From: Desarmillaria ectypa
Lineage: Eukaryota; Basidiomycota; Agaricomycetes; Agaricales; Physalacriaceae
Length of the DNA: 64,000 bases
Direction: 5' to 3'
NCBI GenBank assembly: GCA_030407005.1
Contig: JAUDYN010000007.1
Coordinates: forward strand, 1,736,001 to 1,800,000
Shown here: positions 45,348 to 55,057 of the stretch, piece by piece
Layout of the letters: each line of letters opens with the position of its first letter
Position numbering within the stretch: the stretch's first letter is position 1
Notes under the pieces: model-generated
What the model was told of the DNA's origin: nothing
The model's input: the letters and a program-made list of their open reading frames with translations, nothing else
Database searches by the model: none
Program-made: the position numbers and the translations under genes

Positions 45348-48300
45348 TCAATTCTGAGCTCCTAGAATACCTGCAGATAGATATTCATGTAATGGTCTTG
45401 GTAGCCCTTTAGTGAATATATCTGCTAAGTTCTCCTCTGATGTGCAGTGCTGAACTTTGACTTCATTTGAAGCCATGCACTCACAAATGAAGTGATGTCG
45501 TATATCTATGTGCTTCGATTGTGTGTGGAATATGGGGTTCTCAGCGAATTTGATCACTGACTGATTGTCGACAAAGATAATGGTTGCATTATCAGGTGGC
45601 AATCCTAATTTGGTTAAAATTGCTCACAACCATATTACTTCTTGGGTTGTGTGTGAAAGGGCCATATATTCTGCTTCCATAGTGGATAGAGCTACAGTGG
45701 GCTGTTTCTTTGAACTCCAAGTAACAGCTCCCCCTGCATAGGTACAGATATAACCAGATGTTGATCTTCTATCTGTCCTGTCTTCTCCCCAGTCTGAATC
45801 TGAGTAGGGTATCAGTTCATCTGTAGTCCCTCCATATATGATTCCAAAATCCAGAGCCCCCTTCAAGTAATGGCAAACTCGTTTCAGAGCTGTGACATGC
45901 TCAGCAGCTGGATTTTGTATGTATTTGCTTAATTCCATGACAGCATGTGCAATATCTGGCTGAGATCCATTGGCTGCATACATCAGAGATCCAACACCAG
46001 TATGGTAATATTGCCTGGTGGCTGTGTCAGTGCTCTGGGGATCATCTTTGAGGATTTTCTCTTGTCATACATTCAGGTCTATAGACATTTTGACTGGTTT
46101 GCAGTCTTTCATGCTCATTCGCTCAAGTACCTTCAAAATATATGCCTTCTAGGATAAGATAATAGTACCCTTCCCCCAATTCCTGTCTATCTTCATGCTC
46201 AATATATATTGAATCTCCCCCATGTCTGTAACATTTAGCTTCTTCTTAATCTCTTCTTTCATAATAGACATGGTTTCATCATCTGGGGCAAGTAGTGTCA
46301 TGTCATCTACATGCACAGCTACAATTGTAGGACCAGAATCCATCTGTCTGATATACACACATTGATCACTAATCAATCTCATGTATCTGAGTCTTAAAAA
46401 GGTAGCATTTAATTTCTCATTCCAAACTTGGCCAGATTGCTTAAGTTCATCTAATGTCAACTTGAGGTGTGCTGTCTTGCCACTCCCATTGGAATATTCA
46501 GGTGGCTGTGCCATATAAATAGATTCATTGAGCTTTCCATTTAAGTAGGCTCCAATGACATCCATTCCATGAATAATCAGGTTTCTTTGTGTGGCAATGG
46601 CCATAAGTAGGCAGAATGTGTCCAGCCTAATTATGGGTGCATATGTCTCAAAGAAATCAATTCCAGGTTTCTGTGAAAATCCTTTTGCAATGAGTCTGAC
46701 ATTGTGCCTGGTGATTTTTCCATCATCATCTCTTTCCAGCCTATAAGTCCACTTGCAATCAATAAATGACCTATCCTGAGATAATTCTTCCAGCTGCCAT
46801 GTGCCTAGAGAAGTCAATAGATTATATTCTTCATCCATTGCTTTCTTTCAATGATGCCAATCTGGCCTTGTTTTAGCTTCTTCAAGGCTTAATGGCTCAT
46901 CACTGAGATTATCTGCAGTCTCTCCCACACATACATATTCTACTGCAATATTTGCAGTCTCCAGTGGTTCCTTTGTTACTTCATGCTGCTTCTCTAGCAA
47001 TTTCATATCTCATGAGGCTGGATTATTAAGGAACCAGTAACTTGGTGAGGCTACTGATGTAATCTAGACTGATTTGTCACATGGCTGAATCATCTTCCCA
47101 TACTATACAGATAACTTTGATTTGGTTGCTGGATCATCAAGGGCCATTTCCCCTTTTGTTTTGGCATTCTCAGCACCTGTGGATTTGTCTAAAATATCAT
47201 CATTTCCATCCAAAATCTGCTCGACTTTACTCCCTGACTCCCTCTCAAGCAGTGGAGGATAGGACACAATGTATTTATCATTGTTAGCATTTAAAATGCT
47301 CTCTTCAGAGAATATAACATTTCTTGAGATCTGAATCTGCCTGGTCTGTGAATTATAATATCACCAGGCTCTTGATTCATCTGTAAGACCTGTAAAAATA
47401 AATTCCCTTAATTTCAGGTCAAGTTTTGACCTTTTGTTATCCTGTTGCAACACCCAGCACTTTGTTCTGAATTCCTGGAGTGTTGAAATATCTGGTTTTA
47501 TTCCACAAAACACTTTTTCTAGGTTAGATTATTTCTGATGGCTCTAGTTGGTGATCAGTTCTTCAAATATGTGGCATATGCTACTGCTTTGGGCTATAAA
47601 AATTTCAGCAGATGATGTTCTTCTAGCATAGCATAAGCATGCTCCACAAGAGTCTGATTGACTCTCTTGGTGACTCCATTTTGAGATGAAGAATATGTGG
47701 CAGTCAGTTTTAACTGGATGCCATTACTCTAGAGGTATTCCTTCACCTCCTCATTGATATATTCCTTCCCATTATCAATCCTCATAAACTTCAGATTCCT
47801 TCTAGTGTGGACTTTGATGTATTTTTGATACTGCTGAGTTTTCTTTTAGATTTCTGTATCCTGTTTTAACTTTAGAAAATACAATATTGTCTTCCAGGAT
47901 TTTCCATCCGTGAAGCTTATATAATATCTTTCTCCATGGATGCCCTGAGTTTGGGCTGGCCCCCATAAGTTCAAAGTCATTTTACCTATTTCAGTATAAT
48001 TCCTTTCAGCTTCTTACAGAAATGGCTTGGCATGATGCTTGGTCTATATGCAGACTTCACAATCCTTCTGGAGCACTGCTGACTCATCCACATTCATTCT
48101 CTTAACTATTTTCTTTCTAAATAGTCTCTTTACTGATCCTATGTTCAAGTGGCCCATTATCTAATACTATTTTTATCATGATTGGGCTGGTTTTATCATA
48201 TAAGCCTGGGTTATTTTCTAGCACAATAATATCTAGGCTATACAGCTTTGATACCTTATCTCTATGGCCAATCCTTTTGCCACATAGTGAGATAATATTC

Positions 48301-49150
48301 ATCCAGGATTCTTTGAATTTGATTTCAAACCCAGCATCTGTGATGATAACCCTGCAAGTACAGTGGGTGTGATGTCTTTTGCCCAAAATATGTAATCTTC
48401 TTCATCAGAATCTGACTTGGCAATATGTGCCTGAGTCTGGCCCTTTCCTTTCCTCTTCCATTGCTTCTCAGAATTCTTCTTCCCATTTAAGCAATTAGCC
48501 TTAATGTGGTCAGTTTCTTTATATTGATAACATGTGATTTTTAGGTTAAACTTCTTCTTACCATATGCTGCAAGTTGTTGTCATTGGGTCAGAAGTCTTT
48601 TCCCACAATTGGATATCTTTTTGGAGAATTTGGGAAATCAATTTATATGAATCCTTCAAGTCTACAGTGTCCACTGATAAAATGAATGAATTCCATAATT
48701 CCAAAAGTGATGTAAGCAGTGTGATTGAGAAGTCCTCCTCCTCAACAGTCTGCTTAAGGGATGCCAGCTCCTCCTGGTAGGACCTTATAGTCCTAATATG
48801 CTCTTTTATATTTCCTCCTTCTTCATATTGAGCTCTAAAGAATTTTCTTCCAACAAGGACAATTCCCATGGGTCCCCTTGACTCATACATGTTCTTCAGA
48901 GCTTTCCAGACTTCTGCCAAAGTCTTAGAACCAGCAATATACACCAGCAGGCCATCCAAAACCCACAGCCTTATTGTCAAAAGAGTCTTTCTATTGCTCT
49001 TCTTCTAATCTGCCACCAGTGCCACTTCTGCCAGGGCCACAGAGCTTCTATCAGTATAGTCAATTAGACCTAAATCAGTTAGTATATCAATCATCTTGAC
49101 TTTCTATGTCAGGTAGTTTTCTGGGCCCTTAAGGGGTTTGATCCTATATA
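45348..49150 (-). pseudogene. Copia gag-pol polyprotein, copy 2
   Basis: RNase H ORFs 45348-45602 and 45624-45983 and the RT ORF 46149-46838 are identical in sequence and end at the same stops as in copy 1 (29809-30063, 29428-29787, 28573-29262). The 5' part is degraded: integrase (about 47500-48120) and gag (48558-49150) are readable only in pieces. The segment from ...TVLAG to ITDAGFEIKF (about 48345) lacks the protease motif that copy 1 has. Inactive. Confidence 0.88.
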
Positions 49151-49233
49151 TAGACTGGCTATCCATTTGGTTTTATATATGTATATAAAGTATGAGAGTG
49201 TAAAGTTGATGATGATGTAAGTAGTTCAGTTAG

Positions 49234-49250
49234 GGCTGGGGCCCATAACC
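49234..49250 (-). other. Copia primer-binding site, initiator-tRNA anticodon-arm type
   Basis: Directly after the 5' LTR the minus strand reads GGTTATGGGCCCCAGCC. This is complementary to the anticodon stem-loop of eukaryotic initiator tRNA-Met (...GGGCCCAUAACC...), the half-tRNA priming known from Drosophila copia and Ty5, with one extra C. In copy 1 the same site is decayed to GATTATAGGCCCCAGCC. Confidence 0.65.
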
Positions 49251-49460
49251 TGTTGTAATAAGAGTGAGGAGAACATAAAAAGGATGGTAAAATACTATCT
49301 CTTGAGCAAAAGGTGTCCTACTTAAATACATGTTGTACTACTTCTAGAACTTACTATGAAATACTATGTATGTCCACTTTTACAGTCCAAAGTTAATCCT
49401 GCTGAGTAAGCCAATCCTTCAAGTACATTCTAGTACTTGCTCAGGATTGCTATCCCAACA
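49251..49460 (-). repeat. 5' LTR of Copia copy 2
   Basis: 210 bp. Its outer flank (plus strand AAATT, 49461-49465) is AATTT in element orientation. Confidence 0.9.
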
Positions 49461-50320
49461 AAATTCAGGTTGGAATGTGGGATAAGTGTTATGAGTAGAG
49501 ATATATTCACACATATCCTCTTCAGAAGCACCCAATAGGCTACACAGTGATATGGGAATGGATACTGCTATTATTTTGTATTTTCCAGAAGGTTTCACAT
49601 TTTGGATGATCTGAGAAAGTGCTGAGATAGTGAGAGCATATAAGGTGGAGATGATAGTAGCTCTGTGAGAATGGCACTGTTCATGGAAGTAAGCCACATC
49701 TAAAGTGGAGAACTGCATGATTCTAACATAAGTGACAGTGTGGGGGATATAGCCAACAGGATTCTCAGTCCAAGTAGTAGTATGAGAGGTCTAAGAAGTT
49801 GGTAATAAGAGATTGAGTATTTCCTGAAGAATATTTGAGAGTGGAGGTGAAACATTTATGACACTTTCAACACTGGGTGAGAACTTGGCAGTGAGGGGAA
49901 CTTTGATGATGCTCTCTATGTTCTGAGTCTGAGTCTATTGCAGAGCTTTAAGAAGGGTTTGCTAAAATGCAACCCCACTTAAACCATCACTGATACAATA
50001 GTGCCAAGCTAAAACTGCAACCTTTTCCTTCAGAATCACCAGATGCTGAAGTGGCCTTTCAGATGACGTATCGAATGGCTTCAAGAACTGAGCCTTCAAC
50101 ACCTCATCAATGGTAATGCCATACATATATTCTACAACTTCAGTGAAGTTAATGCTGCATAGCTGAGAAAATACTGGCTGAATAGCATCTTAATCCACAA
50201 TATAGACTCTCAGAGCACCATGCATCTGGACAAGGCTGAAAACAGCACCTGCTTAGACAGTGAAACACTCCTAGTATGACTGTACTCAGCTGCAGTATTG
50301 GGATTTGAGAGTTGAGCCAA
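49461..50320 (-). pseudogene. Alcohol-acetyltransferase-like gene, 5' half (interrupted by Copia copy 2)
   Basis: Minus-strand reading gives LRVYIVD, INFTEVVEYMYGITIDEVL, PLQHLVILKEKVAVLAWHY, then CISDGLSGVAF: the HxxxDG acyltransferase motif (codons 49983-50006). Next come CHSHRATIISTLYALTISAL and VSIPISLCSLLGASEEDMCE, ending ...PTFQPEF exactly at the LTR. The pattern is that of AATase/ATF-type condensation-fold acyltransferases, which make acetate esters or acylate alcohols. Several in-frame TAG/TGA and low CpG show decay. The missing C-terminal half is at 30282-30694. The N-terminal border is not clear. Confidence 0.7.
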
Positions 50321-51205
50321 GATGATGGCAATCTGGCATCATGCCAGGCTTGCTGATTAAGAAAGAAATATTAGGAAAGTTGTAGAACATTCTAGTAAAT
50401 TAGTATTTAGTATATAAGTAGGTACAGTAGTGTATATCTGCATGTGTTTGCAGAGCTCAGCCAAGTGCAATACTATTGGTCTGACACTGCACATATACTA
50501 ACTGAGAATGAACTGATCTATTCATTCTCTGTTTTTCACAACATGCAGAAATAACACATGAATCAAGCTGCAAGATCACCCAGGTAATATGATATTGCTT
50601 GAGTATACCTGAGAGTTTGTCAATAGATAGACAGTCTCTTTAAGGATGTGAACAGCATACCTGCACCACAAATGTGCCTCTCAGCATTGATGGTCATGAT
50701 GATTTGAATCAAGAAGAATATCCAGATCTTTCAGGGTCCCCATGTGCAGTCTTGTCAGACCAATTTGGAAAACTACACTTTATTCGTGCCCCTAATTGAT
50801 ATTGCCAGGGTATTCTCCTATTGATGGGCAGGTTGAATAGAATAAATGCATAAAAGAATTAGTTTAAGAGCCTTCAGTGCACTTTCTTTTTTCAGTAACT
50901 AGCATCCAACTCAAACGACCCAGTAGCATGAAGAGATGATGCAGGACTGTAAATCTTTTGAGCATTTTATATTAATCAGAAAAACACTGAGAGCAGCATG
51001 CAATGCTAGCAGAGAATAGTTTTTTTTTTGTGGAGACTATTACAGAGGTGGCCCAGCAACATAGTTCTTTCCAACATGTAGCCATTATTGTTACCAGGAA
51101 TTCAAACCAAGCATGTGTAGTTAGTATGTCAAATTTGAGAATAATTTCAAGTTTACTACAGAGAAATGTGTTATGCACTGATGAGTGTGAGACTCAAGAC
51201 TAGTA
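50321..51205. mobile_element. Repeat debris, possibly including a Gypsy integrase fragment
   Basis: AT-rich. 50350-50525 looks LTR-like (TATATAAG at about 50412). On the plus strand 50740-50860 can be read as LSDQFGK followed, in another frame, by YSPIDGQVE, reminiscent of the SDQG...HPQTDGQ part of a Gypsy integrase, but too decayed to be sure. Confidence 0.3.
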
Positions 51206-54200
51206 AGATTCAGCCAGGGTCCCTCTACTTTCTTGGCACCATCCCTATACTTATCTTGTGTGTCCCTGGCCAAACTTACTCTATACCCACTAAAACCCTG
51301 TCTGCTTCTATTCAATCTTTAGGAAGCTGATGCTCATTGCTGATTACACTGGATCATGTCTTAATGACTGGGTTTTTTTGGAGTGCTTTCTTGCCAAAAT
51401 GATTATGTATCATTAGGCAGTCCAGTTTCAGTCTCTTCCATACCTTTTTAAGCTATCTATTTAGTATTCTCTCTGGAGAGTATAGTGTGTTTTTTTTTAT
51501 ATATGACCCATTCACATCAGGTATTCTATATAATTTGTATTGATGAGATTACTATTTGGTAGAAGCATTCCTTTCTGCTGTCCCTATTTCTGTTGGGGGC
51601 CTTGAAAACCAGGACAGCACATGATAAAATATTAGTCATTGACAGGGGGTGCCATGGTATCCCATGTTTTTTCAAGAGCAATTTAGTGAGTTCTCAAACT
51701 TCTTGCTGTCCCAGAGATAAGTATGATATCATGATATGTGCCATATCTTCCAGGCTATTGTTACAGTGCATGTAGAACCCTCATCATAGTATTAAGGTCT
51801 AAAGCACATCTATCATACATCTATTCAGTAGGTGTCATACATCAACATCCAAAGGAGATACCTCATGTTGCAATCAATATTCCTGTGTTGTAGTGACTTC
51901 CATAAGACCAATTCAGTTGGCTTGAATCCAAAAGATTCTAATGCTCCTTATTGAGCTAGCATTACATTCTCTGTGGATTTTCTGCAAGGAGGAAGATTCT
52001 GAATGCTTCATTCTCAGAGGGCCTTATATGCTCAGCTCTGAGATAGCTTGGATAGCACTGCACCTGTTATGTGGAGGGTAGGCATTACTTTCAAGTTGAT
52101 AGACTCTGCTGATTCTTTCCAGGCTCCTTCTTCAGCCAGATGGTCAGCTCTTTTGTTTCCATGATAGCCACTATGCCCTTTTACTCAGTTTATGATTGAT
52201 ACCTGTTTTCTTCCATGGTAACTCACTACCATTGCTTGGAGGCCTTTTTGTTGGAGATATCTATGCACCTTGCATCTTCCATGGATTGCAAGGAGGTTGT
52301 AAGGTGTTTCAGTATGTATTTTGAATCAGTATCATTGTGAAGCATGGCTCTAGTATCAACTCTGTCCACAAGTACTTTTTCCACTACTACCTCATTGACT
52401 TGGTTGGATTGTTAAAGATCTGATGGGAATCTCAGTGCTATCTCAAGATTGTTTCCCCTTCCACAAAGATTCTCATGCCTGCCCTCACTTCTGTGGTTCC
52501 ATTGTTGAAGCAGGATCTATCTGTGGCTGCTTGGATCACCTCTTCTAGTTGTGTGCTGATTCTTAGGTCTGGCAGCTCATTATAGACCTCATCATCTGTG
52601 AAAATGTGAAAGATATAAGCGATTGACCTGCTGATCATCACTCATCTGTCAAATTTGTACTCTTCATCTAGTTTAGTTGGGCCTTCCTCATAATTCTCTG
52701 GTAGCATGAAGTGGGGGTCCCACTTTCCTGGGAGTGTGTCCAACAATTCTTTCACTTGAAGTAAGTATTCATTTGGTTTTAGGCAGCCTATATTCTCTGA
52801 CATAGTTTCACAAATGTAGCAGTTGCATCTTGGGCCTTGGTTTGCATTATTATAGTTTGGGTCTTCAGAGAGGAGTGATAGTTTTTCATCTTCCCTGACT
52901 ATTCATAAGTTGTGGTTTTCTCTAAGGCAGACACTTACTGATGAGCATGTTAGCAGACAGATTCTTAGGCTCACTTCCAAATGAAACCATATTGGGTGAC
53001 TATGAAGGATCTCCCTGGAGAAGGCAATCCCCTTCACACAGACCCCAGTTTCTTTTGCTATATTCAGAATTCTCTATAAGTCGAAAGAGAGCTCTGATTT
53101 CTTAGCATTGGAAGATTATAGGAAGATGTTCATTTTGATTTCCTGGCTGATATTCTTCTCTGCTTTTGAGCCTCGTCTGGCTATGATATCATATGCAAAG
53201 AATGTCCAGATCAGTTTTTCTTCAGAGGGGAGTTATTTTACCTACATTGCCTCTATAGTCTTATTCTGAGCTCTTATGTGAAGGACATCAAGCCCTCCCT
53301 TGGTTTCTCAGTGACTTGAGGGTTTCAAGGTCTACCAGATTCTTTGTTTATCCTTTCCAGATGAACTTGCATTCTCTTCTTTCAAGTCTGTTCTCCATAT
53401 GTTTTGGCATGCCCTGAACTGTCATCAGATACTGTGTCAGGCCACTGTTTGTATAATGATTTGGCAATTAGGGACCAAAGAATGGGATTTTCCCCAATGG
53501 GTGAGGCTCTCATTTCCAAACCATACACCTAAGATGTGTATCACTTCACCATCTCTGATAATGCAGATGTTCTCTGAGATTGGTCTGAAGTTCTCTTTTT
53601 TTTTTCTGTTTTTCTACCACTTTTAGATAGAACTCTTTATACCTAATTGGGATTATCTGTGTCTTCTCCATGTTGAAATGTGCCTCACTTGCTAGGCCCC
53701 ACTTGTCTAAGAGATACATTAAACTTTCAACATCATCATCTTCATGGAGGAACATGGTGGTGTCATCTCTGAAGAGCTTGGCTATTAGACATTCTTCTGA
53801 TCCTGGGACTTCTAGCTCCTTCAGATTGGATTTACATAGTATTTTTGCTAGAGGTTCGATGGTGAGGTCAAAAAGAAGACAGGACAGTGGGTCACCTTAG
53901 TGAATCCTATGGGTTATCTTGAAGGGTGAGCTGAGGAATTTGTTCACCATTTACCCTTGTCTGAGCATTTTTATACAGGGATTTTATTGTTATGATGAAT
54001 TGGGTTGGGATTTGGAAGGCTTTTAGTACTTTCCATAGGTGCTCAAAGCACAACTATTAGACCGTTTGTCTGGGTAATGTTTATATGGTCAATGATCATT
54101 CAGTTTAATTTTGTCTGGTTTGTAATCTGGCATCCAGAGATAAACCCCACTTGATTCTTGTGGATTAATTCAGGTGCTGAGCAGACTAGCTTAATTGAGA

Positions 54201-54660
54201 GGGCTTGAATCAGTAATTTATATTCAGAGTTTAGGAGGATAATTGGGCAATAGTTCATCTAGCCCTCCATGAAGTTAGTTGATGTATCCACTCTATGCTT
54301 TTCAATGGCATTGAAGACATTGGTAAGGATGCCTATGATGTCAAAACTGGGAATACCTTTCCATTCATCCTCGATGTATCAATTGTTGAGGATTTTAGAA
54401 AAATTTATTGGTAGCTCCATTTATTCTGGGGGCTGTCATTTTTTGACAGCTTGAGCAGTCTCAGGACTTTATCTCGGGATACTTTTATCCTGAAGTGTTC
54501 CTTGTTTTCCTCTGTTGGTCCCACCTGGATATTGATGTCGAGAGCAGCTTCTATCACCTTCTCTCGGGCTTCTTCATCTATGTCAAGGCCATCATTTCGG
54601 AGGGTGTCACCATTATAATCATAATCTTGTTCTTCAATAATAGCATAAGAGCCAAAGAGG
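51206..54660 (-). mobile_element. Tad-like non-LTR retrotransposon (LINE), degraded
   Basis: Order on the minus strand: the region before RT (FRIKVSRDKVLRLLKLSKND, about 54430-54500); RT core with DPLSCLLFDLTIEPLAKILC, LFRDDTTMFLHEDDDVE (about 53730-53900; FRDD where the family has FADD) and FNMEKTQIIPI; RNase H with ATDRSCFNNGTTEVRAGM (about 52490-52550); and a C-terminal block FGKKALQKN, VLVGIE near 51240-51400 as in agaricomycete LINEs. Only short ORFs remain. The 5' end, presumably truncated (no endonuclease domain seen), lies near 54660 within a host gene. No clear poly(A) or target duplication found. Confidence 0.75.
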
Positions 54661-54828
54661 TTACATGAAGAACTTGGTGAGCTCTTTCTGTCGAAGTCCT
54701 GGCAGTGATTTTTGCTGAATATATGGCTGTAATACATGTGGATGGGGCAGAAGAGGGCTTCTGGGTGCGAGAATTGGGATGTGAACCTAAAAGAGATCAA
54801 GAATGTAGCGAAAGTAAGGAATTGCTTA

Positions 54829-54947
54829 CCCTGAGATGAAGGGCCGGCACCACCGTGAGTCACGTCCTGAATACAGGCTCTGCTGTAGAAAACCCCCAGT
54901 AAATTGTCTTGCTGGTTGTCGTAGCCGTCGTCGATGATAAAGGGCAT
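54829..54947 (-). pseudogene. First exon of a host gene interrupted by the LINE
   Basis: Starts MPFIIDDGYDNQQDNLLGVF (ATG at 54945-54947) and runs to ...GGAGPSSQ with a good donor GTAAGCAATT at 54828. An acceptor near 54787 would lead to a second exon GSHPNSRTQKP..., which runs into LINE sequence at about 54660. Normal CpG content, unlike the LINE. The product is unknown. Its start is 110 bp from the divergent PB1/ZZ gene. Confidence 0.5.
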
Positions 54948-55057
54948 GCCAAGTGAGGTCGTTTATATAAGCCGGTACTGCGGACGCGATGACGTCAACC
55001 GGTCCGTTCAAGGCAATGACCTGCTCGCTCAACTAGTAGCACCATTGGAACGATTCA

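Larger units (their letters stand above)
45130..49460 (-). mobile_element. Ty1/Copia element, copy 2
   Basis: 4,331 bp, opposite orientation to copy 1. LTRs 45130-45340 (3') and 49251-49460 (5'). Purine tract (plus CTCCCCCTCA) at 45341-45350. 45130 to about 47005 is nearly identical to about 28410-30281, including the same premature stops; beyond that the copies diverge strongly. About 235 bp holding the protease site are missing relative to copy 1. The insertion lies inside an acetyltransferase-like gene. Confidence 0.93.

Noticed and set aside
54405..54947. 180-codon minus-strand ORF as one protein
   Set aside because: It fuses a host first exon, its intron, and LINE sequence; the change of composition near 54660 and the good donor at 54828 show it is chimeric.
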